Below, piece by piece: positions 19,901-29,327 of a stretch of DNA of 64,000 nt. The notes beneath the pieces are model-generated. The model ran no database searches, was not told where the DNA came from, and worked only from the letters and a program-made list of their open reading frames with translations. The number at the start of each line of letters is the position of its first letter. Position 1 is the stretch's first letter. The stretch covers positions 27,411,705 through 27,475,704 of the forward strand of contig OZ038320.1 in the NCBI GenBank assembly GCA_964035795.1, given 5' to 3'. This DNA is from Pterobdella sp. o SKG-2022 (Eukaryota; Annelida; Clitellata; Hirudinida; Piscicolidae). The translations under genes were made by a program, and so were the position numbers.

Positions 19901-22900
19901 TTATCGTTTTCTTTATTTTTTTGCTTTTTTTTATTTTGAATACTTTTAATTAAATCAGCGCTTACTCGATAAGAGAAGTAAGATGGAAAAGAGAGAGGTG
20001 GGGTGTGAGTGTGGGAAGGATGAGTGTTATAAGATGAATTAGAAAATAAGTCAGTGAGGGAAAATGAAGTCACAGATTGGAAGTTTGGAACAAATCTGAA
20101 AAAGTTCAGAGATAAATAAGCTTAAGTGTTTCAATATTGCTGAATAATTGAGAAATCCAAATACAAAGCTTTATAAAATATTCCTTCCATTAAGAGGTTT
20201 TTTTCAAATATTATTGATATAGATTTTTTTGATTCATCCATCTTCTTTAGTCAGAAGTTATTTTTATTAAAAAGTTCCAATTACGCAATTTATCACTACT
20301 GGATTTAAAATAACCAAATTATTTTAATAATAAATCAAAAGAAAAAAGTTTAAAATTTAACTTTCACTTGTAATTATATTTTAAAAAATAATTAAGCTAC
20401 TTGAAACGCATAAATTATAACAAATACATTTTCAAAGAACTTCTAATGAAGATTTTTTGTGAATTATCATATATTAACTCAAAACTCACTAAAACTAACA
20501 TCAAAATAACAGAAATAATTAAATTTTGATTTAGTTACTAAAAAATAATAGAATGACGCGCGTTTGTCACTCGGCAAATCATCCAGACTAGAAAACGCAA
20601 TAGAAATTTTTTAAAAGAAAAAATTTCTCTAAAAATATTAACGCAAAAACTCTGAATTTTTACATGACAACACTTACTCTGATGTATCTTTATTGCATGA
20701 TTCTGGACCGTTCCATGATGAAGAAGAATAGGCAAATGGATGAGCAAACTTGGTGGTTGCTACTATTGTGGAAGTGTCGAAATTCTGTAAAGAAGGACGA
20801 TATAGATGCTTTTGATGTACTGGAATGTTTTTTAAATATTCATGCCTATCTGAGGATTTAGATAGGAAGAAATCTGCAGAAAGAAAAAAAGATGAATTGA
20901 ATGAGTTGTTTTCTGTTTTCCAAAATAGTTCCACTTCGTCTGGTTTTAATTGGATTTCAGGAACATTTTGTAATATTTCAGAAAAAAATTTCTTAGATAA
21001 TTTTTCAGTTTCACTCATGTTTTTCAAAGAGTTAAAAAAATCGGCAGGAATATTTTGAATGGAAAAGTCAATGTCACTTCCGCCACTTCCTTTTATAATA
21101 TATTCTTGATGAGGCAGAGATGCAGGCAATTTGTGATTTAAGTCCACGAATGAAACCTGGAATAAGAATAAATTTGAATGAAATTCAAAATAAACAACAC
21201 AGTTCAAAGTAGGGAGGTTTGATGTTGATCGAACAACGAGATATTCATAAAAATCACCACGCTTTTATGGCGCATTCATGTACACAACAGATTGCATTCA
21301 TTTTTATCTGGGAGTTCTTAATGTATTGAAAATAAAAAGCTGCAATATTCTGTAAAAATTTTTATTAAAAAAAATTAATTCAAGTTTTCTTGGCGTTTTA
21401 GAAACTAAATGAGAAAACATTCCGTTTTGTAACTAGGTTTCAAAACATTCATAACTTTGAACTAAATTGATGGAATTTTGTAATGCATTATTTACATAAT
21501 TTAGAAAAGCTTTTAAAACTAGATTTTTTCATAAACTTTTTTTAAAAATTTCTTTAAAAACTGACTTTCGCCGAAAGTTATAGCATAATCGAATAGAAAA
21601 TATACTCTTTCGATTATTTTCAATAAGCAAGAGAATTTTTCTGATAGTTTTTTTGGATCGTAAAACCAAAATTAGGCCTAAGGTGTCTCGTAAAATTGCA
21701 CGCCTATTAATTTTACATTTTAGAAATAAATTTTTATGACATTAAATACTATATGAGACACACCATCCTATGCATTATGAAACCTGTCTATATAATGACT
21801 GATGACTCGGAGTAAATAAATCGACCAAATTTCACGTATTTTTGAGTTTTTAAATAATTAACAATGTGTTTTGAAACATGGCTTCATGCACGTTCCTGAT
21901 TGCAAGAGTTGCAATCACGTATAGAGAAATAATTGCATGAAGCTAGAAGTCTGCGATAAGAGATATTAAACTTTATTAATCTATAATCAATTGATATCGC
22001 CCGAATGAAATAAATTTTGAAAGCTTATTTGAGCTTCAATGTGCAATGTTAAATTCATACGAAAAGTTCTTTTATGAAAAAATCATGAAAATTAAACAAT
22101 CAACTTTTGTGAATATTTGCTTTTACAATTAAATTATTTCTTGCTTTTTTTCTATTAATTTTAAACTCATGTTTATAGCGTTCAGTCTTATCAGCCCCCA
22201 AATAAATTAACCAGATAAATTTGCCATTTTTTAGCCGTTTTATAGATTTCGGCAGATTTTTCAACTCAATACAGCCTCACATAACTCTCCAAGTAAAGGT
22301 TTTACAATGGATTTCATATAAAACTCGGAAACACTTAATTTATGTAAAGTTTTTATGAACTTACGAAAATTTATATTTACATGAAATAAACATGAAAAGT
22401 TCACATGCTTTATTCGTATTTTTAAACGCTTCTGTTGAAACGTATGCCGACTTTTAAGCCAGACAAAAACCTTTTTAAAAAACAAATTCACCCTACTGAA
22501 TTTTTAAACAAAAAACTTTAAAAGGAATTTTATATGAAACATTATACCAATTCATAAAATTTCAGGCTTAATTCTAAACACAACTCAATGAAAGATTCAT
22601 TGAAATTATCGAAAGGCTCACAGCTGGCAGCACGTCATTCCTTTTTAAATTAATCATTTTCATAACTGTTGCATTGAAACCTGTCATAATTCTTCATAGT
22701 ATGTACAGTTTTATCATACATAGAAGGATACATTTGAAAGTATTATTCAAATTTTCTAATTTTGTTTCAGACATAATCATTTCATCAATCTATCATTAAT
22801 CCTTCAATAATATTCGAAATGCTTAAGTTGCATCCATCAATCCCAACCTCATTACTCAATTAACCCATTGAGAAACGTATTTTTCAATTTGTTCCCGTTT

Positions 22901-24451
22901 TTTTTCTACAAAATTTGCCTAGTTTTTATTGACCAAAGAAATCTATTGGACACGCGATTTTTAAAAATGAAGATATTTTTCATTTTAAAATAATTTAAAA
23001 AATTTTTGATATTAATTTTGGTGTTTTTTGTTATGAGAAAACTATTCGTATGATAGAAAGCCCCTAATTTTTAAAATGCTTCTTAAAAGAAAGTTAAGAA
23101 TAAAAGAAAGTTTGAGTGATTGTTTTTAAAAATTAACTTGCTTGAAACAAAATTCTTTTAATATATCTTTAAAAAATAATTGAAAATTTTTTTTCGAATA
23201 TCAAAGTAGAGACTTTGTCTTTAACTAAATCAAATATCAAATAAATGCGAACGCATTTGTAAAAAACATAAATCATTTTCCGATCCGAGCATTGAGGCTT
23301 CAGTATTATAAAAAACCAAAATATGGAGAAGTTTTTTGATATATTCTCAGAGCACATTGATAAAAAATATTTTTAGATGAATAATGAATCAAAATTTTAA
23401 ACAATGTGAAATAAAAATGCGTAACACTAAACCTTATAAAATTTTTTAACATAATTTTTAATGATCAACTAACTTTTTCCTCAAGCGCATTTTGGTTCAC
23501 TTTGACAACTACTGTCTTGGGCTGGTAAAGTAGTTTCATGAGATTCACTTGCATTCTTTCACGTCTCTCATTAATTTCAATTCTCTCATACTCTTCATAA
23601 TTTTTTTCTAATGGATTTTTGGCTCTGTCGTAGCTTAAAAGATTGTTATATGTTCTGAGTTGTGAGTTGTCATTACTAATCTCATCACTATTTAAATATC
23701 TGTCGATTTTCGCAAGATGTATTCGATATGTCAATGAATAAACAAAATCATAATCTGTTGAATAAACTGGTGGAAGCGTTGATGAAGATGAAGAAACTGT
23801 TGACTGGGCTGAAAGCCCATGATGATAGAATCCCCCAAACTTGCTAACACCCTGGCTCTCATAGTATTGCCAAAACTCTTTCAGTAAGTATATAAACTTG
23901 TTTCTTTCCTCTTTACTTTTTATGAAATTATTTCTTTCTTCTTTTTTGAAGTTTTGCTTTTGCTTATTATGTTCTTCGCTTTCAATATCAATGTATTTTG
24001 ATTTTTTAACATGACAAGAAAACTCTGTCATAAGGGACTTATATATTGGCTCCAATGTTAACCTTTATCAAATATTTGAGCAAATTTTATCAAAAAATAA
24101 ACTAAACTACTATTGAGTAATTTTTTCAATTTTTAATAAAACTTAAATTATTTTCTGAAACAAGTTTTTCAAGTTTTTTCTTACACTCACCCATAAACAT
24201 TTCCAATTGCGCATTTGACTTGCGATCTTTGACACAGGTTTGAATATTTAATCTGTTGTTTTAAAATATAAATTCATTTTTGCATTTTTATCCAAGCAGA
24301 ATGGAATTTTGAAATTAAATTTTCTTATTTATACATCTAATTTTGTAACTGATCAAACGAGCTTTCAAGTGCAAAAGAAAAAATAAAGATTTTGGAAACC
24401 TTTATGAAAGTGGAGACACAGCTCCACGATTTCATCAAAGGTTATCTCCAT
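13475..24451 (-). CDS. Multi-pass membrane protein of about 1545 residues, unknown family (11 exons)
   Basis: Gene-level entry. Exons in transcript order: 24400-24451, 24191-24218, 23474-24062, 20678-21156, 19758-20095, 19413-19565, 18994-19220, 17740-18872, 15767-16662, 14024-14326, 13475-13914. Every junction keeps the frame, and the total of 4638 bases gives about 1545 residues plus a TGA. The first two exons are tiny and least certain. The N-terminal 700-800 residues are hydrophilic, Ser/Asn-rich and carry NXS/T sites such as NKSNVT. At least five hydrophobic spans follow, with charged loops between, then a polar tail of about 180 residues. I recognise no family; Meckelin, Patched/Dispatched and DC-STAMP were considered without a diagnostic motif. 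There is no clear signal peptide on the proposed first exon, so the true start may be further upstream (perhaps 31973-32606). Confidence 0.6.
14024..14326 (-). CDS. Exon with last membrane span of the membrane-protein gene
   Basis: Acceptor AAATATTACAG and donor GTAACA, phase 1 in and out. It encodes a polar stretch (KAWHQYKSFIFRSQLQNL) and one hydrophobic segment (FNILVVFVTTLCLICEFLAM) followed by basic residues. Confidence 0.65.
14327..15766. other. Intron of the membrane-protein gene
   Basis: 1.4 kb of AT-rich sequence with no exon, repeat or element that I can support. Confidence 0.5.
15767..16662 (-). CDS. Exon with two membrane spans of the membrane-protein gene
   Basis: Acceptor ATCACGCAG (phase 2) and donor CAG/GTTCTT (phase 1). 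It encodes a polar start (SAQTQRKIFSDFARQPITAS), a hydrophobic span (IILIFLDILFFLYKI), and a cysteine group (CPLCCVNCHNNF). After a basic loop comes a second span (IILLIHIFILVIALTYC) and an amphipathic end. The coding frame continues upstream of the apparent ATG at 16541, to the acceptor. Confidence 0.65.
16663..17739. other. Intron of the membrane-protein gene
   Basis: 1.1 kb AT-rich intron. A 68-codon plus-strand frame at 17411-17617 has a biased Lys/Phe composition and no support. Confidence 0.5.
17740..18872 (-). CDS. Largest exon of the membrane-protein gene
   Basis: Acceptor AAAATTATAACAG, phase 0, 1133 bases. The donor is GTTTGT at 17740 or GTTGGT at 17728; both are in phase 2. It encodes a first membrane span (TIVFFIAFGILLIYFC) and then a basic KMRKKYF stop-transfer sequence. 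A charged loop of about 130 residues follows, then a 37-residue hydrophobic stretch that may be two spans (FAVLLLIFHFLFWFVYC and onward). A long polar loop with possible N-glycosylation sites ends the exon. Confidence 0.65.
18994..19220 (-). CDS. Exon of the membrane-protein gene
   Basis: Acceptor TTCAACAACAAAG (weak) and donor GTTAGT. Phase 1 in, phase 0 out. The peptide contains GQTRECPSFYRLTVADISNQ and a moderately hydrophobic stretch (VLIFCPINFSLLISI). Confidence 0.6.
19413..19565 (-). CDS. Exon of the membrane-protein gene
   Basis: Acceptor AATTGCATTGCAG and donor GTGAGC. Phase 1 in and out. Ser-rich, with HNPLLFLNIWAEIRKGQ. Neighbouring junctions fit. Confidence 0.6.
19758..20095 (-). 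CDS. Exon of the membrane-protein gene
   Basis: Acceptor GAACTTTTTCAG and donor GTAATT. Phase 2 in, phase 1 out. Ser/Thr/Pro-rich start (THTPPLSFPSYFSYR), then a Lys/Asn-rich segment and an NKSNVT glycosylation-type site. Confidence 0.62.
20678..21156 (-). CDS. Exon of the membrane-protein gene
   Basis: Acceptor TTCTTATTCCAG and consensus donor GTAAGT. Phase 0 in, phase 2 out. Contains GSGGSDIDFSIQNIPADFF and KPDEVELFWKTENN; polar and probably extracellular. The junction to 20095 makes a Glu codon. Confidence 0.65.
21157..23473. other. Intron of the membrane-protein gene
   Basis: 2.3 kb AT-rich intron between two phase-0 boundaries. A 76-codon minus-strand frame (22261-22491) with an internal GTAAGT at about 22360 was considered as an extra exon, but it would break the phase. 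No element is visible. Confidence 0.5.
23474..24062 (-). CDS. Exon of the membrane-protein gene
   Basis: Phase 2 in (acceptor TTTGATAAAG, weak) and phase 0 out (donor GTTAGT). The peptide is charged, with a Lys/Glu/Asn-rich, possibly coiled part (KKEERNNFIKSKEERNKF) and a Ser-rich turn. Towards the end it reads MKLLYQPKTVVVKVNQNA. Confidence 0.6.
24191..24218 (-). CDS. Candidate 28-base microexon of the membrane-protein gene
   Basis: Donor GTGAGT is strong. The acceptor could be GCAAG at 24219 (28 bases, phase 1 to 2) or CAAAG at 24227 (36 bases, phase 2 to 2). Encodes about KCAIGNVYG in the chosen phase. Confidence 0.35.
24400..24451 (-). CDS. Candidate first coding exon of the membrane-protein gene
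   Basis: An ATG at 24451 opens MEITFDEIVELCLHFHK, with a donor (CATAAAG/GTTTCC) in phase 1. No signal peptide. It could instead be an internal exon with an acceptor at GATGGAG. Confidence 0.3.
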
Positions 24452-24870
24452 CGAAAAGGGTGATGAATTTGGTATTTAGTGCATTTCCATTTATTATAAA
24501 AGCACTTATTGCTTGGAGATAAGTGACAACGTTTCTTAATCTATCTCAAGATCATTTACAACTTTCAACTTTTTTTCAAAGTTTATGTGATAGATTAAAT
24601 TTTTTAAAAACATACCAGAATGAAAAATTTCATATTTAAAATAAACTTTATTTAAAAAATTGATAAATAAATACTAAGCCATACTCACTCTTATAAACTA
24701 AAATTTGCTCATAGACAACTTTACATGAATAATAATATGTCTTATAAAAAATGAAATGTTATTAGAAATCCATATTGAACCTTGCATGTGTGTAAGGAAA
24801 GACAGTCAAGCTTGCAGCATTCTGAGGGAGAATCTGCATCTAAGGGTTTGGTGGGTGTGTTGTTTTTTAG

Positions 24871-25078
24871 TATAAATTATTGAATACTGAACTTTTTCTT
24901 GAATGTATGTATTGTGTTTTTATATATAAAAAATTATTGAACACTGGAGTTTTTCAGAAGTTTTTGGTGTTTAATGTATAAAAACTATTGAATACTAAAT
25001 GAATTCAAATAATGTTGTGTTTTATATGTATATAAATTATTGAACACCGAGTATTTTCATAATTTTTTCTATTAATAA
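24871..25078. repeat. Degenerate tandem repeat, about four units of 50-55 bases
   Basis: Units start near 24871, 24921, 24976 and 25028. Each begins like TATAAATTATTGAATACTGA and ends TGTGTTTTATAT. Copies are clearly diverged. It lies just left of the inverted repeat and gap. Confidence 0.6.
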
Positions 25079-25151
25079 CAAAAAACATTTTAATATCAAA
25101 TGTTTCAAATAGTTTTTTTTCTATTTTACTTAAATTTTAATTGTATTTTAT

Positions 25152-25455
25152 GAATGGAAACTTTATTTGATTGCTATAATTTGAATAACATGTCATNNNN
25201 NNNNNNNNNNNNNNNNNNNNNNNNNNNNNNNNNNNNNNNNNNNNNNNNNNNNNNNNNNNNNNNNNNNNNNNNNNNNNNNNNNNNNNNNNNNNNNNNNNNN
25301 NNNNNNNNNNNNNNNNNNNNNNNNNNNNNNNNNNNNNNNNNNNNNNNNNNNNNNNNNNNNNNNNNNNNNNNNNNNNNNNNNNNNNNNNNNNNNNNNAGCT
25401 CTAAATCATTATAACATGTTATTCAAATTATAGCAATCAAATAAAGTTTCCATTC
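25152..25455. repeat. Inverted repeat flanking an assembly gap
   Basis: The left arm 25152-25193 and right arm 25414-25455 are exact reverse complements over about 42 bases (start GAATGGAAACTTTATTTGAT). Between them are 200 N (25197-25396). This may be a hairpin or a terminal-inverted-repeat element whose centre did not assemble, or an assembly fold-back. No target duplication is evident. Confidence 0.8.
25197..25396. other. Assembly gap (200 N)
   Basis: Exactly 200 N, a conventional gap size, so the true length is probably unknown. Any frame crossing it is meaningless. Confidence 0.98.
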
Positions 25456-26340
25456 CATTTTCACTTATTTTGAATTTTTTTATACTTTTAGTCGTAAATC
25501 AGAGATTAGGTTTGACTAGGCAACTATCACCAGTGCATAAAAGTAATTTTTAACAAAGATTTATAATTTCCATAAGTTTGAATATTTCCAGTCTTTTTGA
25601 CAGCTGTGATATTCACTTTTCCTGCTTGAATATTTAATTTCTATTTAAATTCGTGAAAAAATACATTGGTAAGAGGTTTTTTGAAATACTACACGCTCAA
25701 GTGCACAAACTTGAGTGCTTGAAAAAACTTTTTTGTTCCAAGTTCATTACGCGCTACTATGAGAATACGACATGGAATTTATGCAAACATTTCACAAAAA
25801 GATTTTTCATCAAGTGTGAATATAATTACATTTAATTTTGAAACAAAGCGTTATCGATTTGCGCAAGCAGACAAAACTATAAACTCTTAAAGAAGAGTTA
25901 AAATCTCACATAATTCAGAGGTTTACTCACCATCACTGATTCAAAAACATAAGAAATTGTTGCAAAAATTATTTTTCAGACATCGTTGCGAAATTTTAGG
26001 GCCGTTTTCAAATTAGCACAAACGGTTAATTTTAATTCCTATGACGTGGAGCCAATTAATTAATAGCGTCATAAACATGCAGAAAAAATGAATATTTCCA
26101 AGAATGGTCATAAAACAAATTACTTTTACTCACATCTAAAACTAGAAAGATTTTATTGTTTTTGGTGGTCAAGACAGCTTTAAAAAACAAGTTTTTGATT
26201 TACAAATACGTTAAAATGAAAGCATAAATCTGCTTATAAACCAGTGGAAGTTTCAAGTTTTTCAACTTATGAGATTTTTTTAAAAATATGTCAACATTTT
26301 TTTTTTGCAAAAATGAAAAAGAAAACAACGTACTCCTATC
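25456..26340. other. AT-rich DNA between the gap and the second LINE
   Basis: No exon or element that I can support. A 60-codon plus-strand frame (25653-25835) has Lys/Phe-biased composition only. Confidence 0.4.
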
Positions 26341-29206
26341 TATTATTATTGTTATTATTATTATCATTATTATTAAGATTTTTATAGCGCACAGTTATCA
26401 ATTCAAGATTGCTTCAGAGGCGCTAAAGGTTTGTAAGAGATTATGACTGGGGATGTTTATGGTATAAGTGAGTTTTCAAAAGTTTGCGAAAGTTCATGAG
26501 AGAAGGCGATGAGCGCAAGTTAGAAGTGAATTCCACAGACGTGGAGCCTGGTGAGAAAAAGAGCGACTAGCAAACAAGCCTGAAGAAACAGGTTGATGAA
26601 GCTGGAGATCAGAGTGCAAGAATCTGAGTGGTTGAAGTGTGTGTCTAATTGACAAAAAATCAAAAAGATAAGCAGGTTGTTCAAGCTTGAGAGTGCATGC
26701 AATGAGCCAAAGTAATTTAAACTTGCATCTTTGGAAGACAGGTAGCCAGTGCAAACGATCAAGACAATCGCTGGAAGAGCTGAAATAATCAGCTTGAAAA
26801 ACCGTCTTGGCCGCGTGGTTTTGGAGAGCTTGAAGTTTGCATAAAAAATAGTTTGGCTGCCGGCAAAGGAGAGAATTAGAGTAGTCCAATCTGGAAAGAA
26901 CTAGTGAGATAAAGAGGGCATTAACAGTGGAAAGAGGTAAAAATTTGCGTACTTGTTTTATGGCATAGATATGGAAATTGGAAGATTGGATTATTTGAGA
27001 AATAAAGTGAGCAAAGTTCAAATTTGAATCTAAGGTGACACCTAAGATTTTGAGCTTGGAAAATATAGGAAGTGTGGTGCCGTCGAGAGTTACCACAGAA
27101 GGAAGATTGTATTTTGCTAGAAGACGAGAGCTGCCGACAAACATCACCTCACTCTTAGTAGGGTTTAGTTTCAGTTGGCTTTGGGAAAACCAGGAGTTTA
27201 GAGCGGAAAGACAACTGGATAATTTAAGGAGAGTGGGGCTAGGACCTGGGTGAGAGACTCCGGTGAAGAGTGATGTCATCAGCGAACTGGTGAAAAAGCA
27301 AGTCGTGCTGTACAATAATGCTACACATGGGTGATGTATAAAGAGAGAAGAAGATTGGTCCCAGAACGGAGCCTTGCGGCACGCCTCAGGTGAGTAATGT
27401 AAGAGAAGAAGAGAAATTGTCCATTTTAACGAACTGAGAACGTTTAGAAAGGTAAGAGCGAAACCAAGAAAAAGCGAGATCAGAAATATTGAAGTGTCTA
27501 TTCAAAATATCAATTAAGATATTGTGATCGAGAATGTCAAAAGCAGCAGAAAGGTCTAGCGAAACCAAAACGGCCGCATGTCCAGTAGCGCAGATGTTGT
27601 GAAGACTATCAGTGATGCGTAAGAGTGTGGTTTCTGTTGAGTGGTGCTTGCGATATGCTGATTGGAAAGGATTGAAATTAGGAGATGATAAAATGTGAGA
27701 AGTTATTCTGGAATGAACGAGTCTTTAGATAATTTTTGAAATGGTGCTCAAGTTAGAAATAGGGCGGTAGTTCGAAGGAATGGTAGGGTCCAAATTGCCT
27801 TTCTTAATCAAAGGGAGAACTTGTGCTGTTTTAAAGGAGGCGGGGAATATTGCTTGTGAAAAAGACAAGTTGGTAAGTTTGGAAATTATTGGAGCAAAGA
27901 GGTGAGAAAAGCGTTTTAAAGTGGATGTGGGGATTAAGTCTAATGGAGAAGATTTATTGGGTATAGAGCGAATTAGCCTACTCACTTCTTCAATACTGGC
28001 AAATGAAAAATAAGAGAGTGGTGTTCGATTGTCTGGTAGAATAGGGTCTGTCAGCGCAAAATGGACGTTGGCAAAGATTTGTGAATAAGAGCGATTTTCT
28101 CTTTAAAAAAGCTACTAAAGGTATTCACAAGATTGATAGCTAATGCAGAGCTGCGTGGCGGAGAAGGAGAAGATCTATGTAGGATGGAGTTGGCAATTTT
28201 CCAAAAAACTTTTGAGTTTGGTTTGACAGATGCAAGCATGTTGTTAAAATAATCAGCACGTGATTTAAAGATGAGAGCGCGAGCAGTCTTCCAAGATTCC
28301 TTGAGGGCAGTAAGAAGACTGGCTGGAACAGGCTTGGATGACCTTAACAATAAAGAAATTTTTCTCTCAAGTTTTCGTTTTTTTCTTTTGGCGGCAATGG
28401 CTTCAGTGGATAACTTGTGATGGGAGTGACTGCTGGGGCGAAAGATGTGGGTGCGAAAAGGGGCATGGTGGTCGATAAGTGATTGAAGAGAGTTGTTCAT
28501 TGTTGTAAGAAACTCTTCAACTGGAACATCAGAAAGGTTAGTTAGTGTATTATGGATATGTCTGAAATCTTTCTCGAAAACAGCATCATCAAAGTTTTCA
28601 AAGAAGCGGGAAATTACAATGCGAGGGGGAAGGGAAGGAGGAGCGAGGTTGGGACTGCATAAAATAAGATAGTGATTGGAGTCAAAAGTTTTTCTGCCGA
28701 TTTCTTGTATGAGATGACTGTTAGGTTTTGGAGTAATGATGAGGTCAAGGATGTTACCAAGTCTGTGGGTGGGGAAGTCTATGTGCTGGACCAGCTCGAG
28801 TTCACGTAAAAGAGCACTAAGCGGGTTGTCATGAGACGTACAATTTGGGGTGTTAAAATCACCAGCCAATATAAAATTTGAAAAAAGAGTATAAAGGAAA
28901 TAGAGATGAGACGTGAGCTCTCAGATAAAATTGCCGGTGTTTGGAGGACAGTAGATCACCGATAAAAACAAGCAGTGTGATGAAAAAGACACTGGCTGTC
29001 AATGATTCAAAAGCAGAGTGGGACGGGGATTCAATGGCATTCAATCTAATGGAGTTTCTGGAAATTACAGAAATACCTCTACCTCGTTTAGCAATGGGTC
29101 GGTGTGAGTGCAAGACATGAAATCCATGAGGCACAATGTCATATTTTGTGACATTGTCTACGTTTTCAAGAATCCAAGTTTCCGTCAAAGCAATAATTTT
29201 AGTCTC
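26341..29206 (-). mobile_element. Decayed, 5'-truncated L2-type LINE, same family as the intact one
   Basis: Minus-strand ORF2 remnants in order: endonuclease from LTETWI (about 29188) with GDFNTPN and THRLGNILDLIIT, then linker, reverse transcriptase with NYRPISNLSTISKI, VSLDLSAAFD and FADD (plus 27275-27286), and LDRLHWLPV near the 3' end. The tail is (TAA)n-like (plus 26341-26372). The protein is clearly alignable by eye to the intact copy at 7197-10073. Frames are split at about 28865, 28050, 27725, 27570, 27385 and 27270. The last is just after FADD, where bases are missing. The 5' break lies near 29206, inside the endonuclease. Confidence 0.88.
26494..29188 (-). pseudogene. Broken LINE ORF2 (endonuclease/reverse transcriptase)
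   Basis: Fragments at 28859-29188, 28051-28869, 27725-27985, 27386-27568 and 26494-27315 are successive pieces of one ORF2, separated by frameshifts and stops. ORF1 and the first 40 residues of ORF2 are missing. It cannot encode a working protein. Confidence 0.88.
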
Positions 29207-29238
29207 GGAAATTTTTTAAATAATATTCTGAAACCCAG

Positions 29239-29327
29239 GCTATATGATTTTTGTACTTCTTATAAAAAAAATCTCTATGCACTTCTGAGACGAGAGTTTA
29301 TCGAAACACATTTGAAACCAAACCTCG
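29239..29327 (+). other. Candidate plus-strand exon next to the LINE break
   Basis: Acceptor TTCTGAAACCCAG, donor GTAAGG. Open in phase 2 to 1: YDFCTSYKKNLYALLRREF and then IETHLKPNL. It lies about 30 bases beyond the 5' end of the decayed LINE. The minus strand is also partly open, so this is tentative. Confidence 0.25.

Noticed and set aside
25154..25414. Open frame across the N run
   Set aside because: Mostly unknown bases; meaningless.
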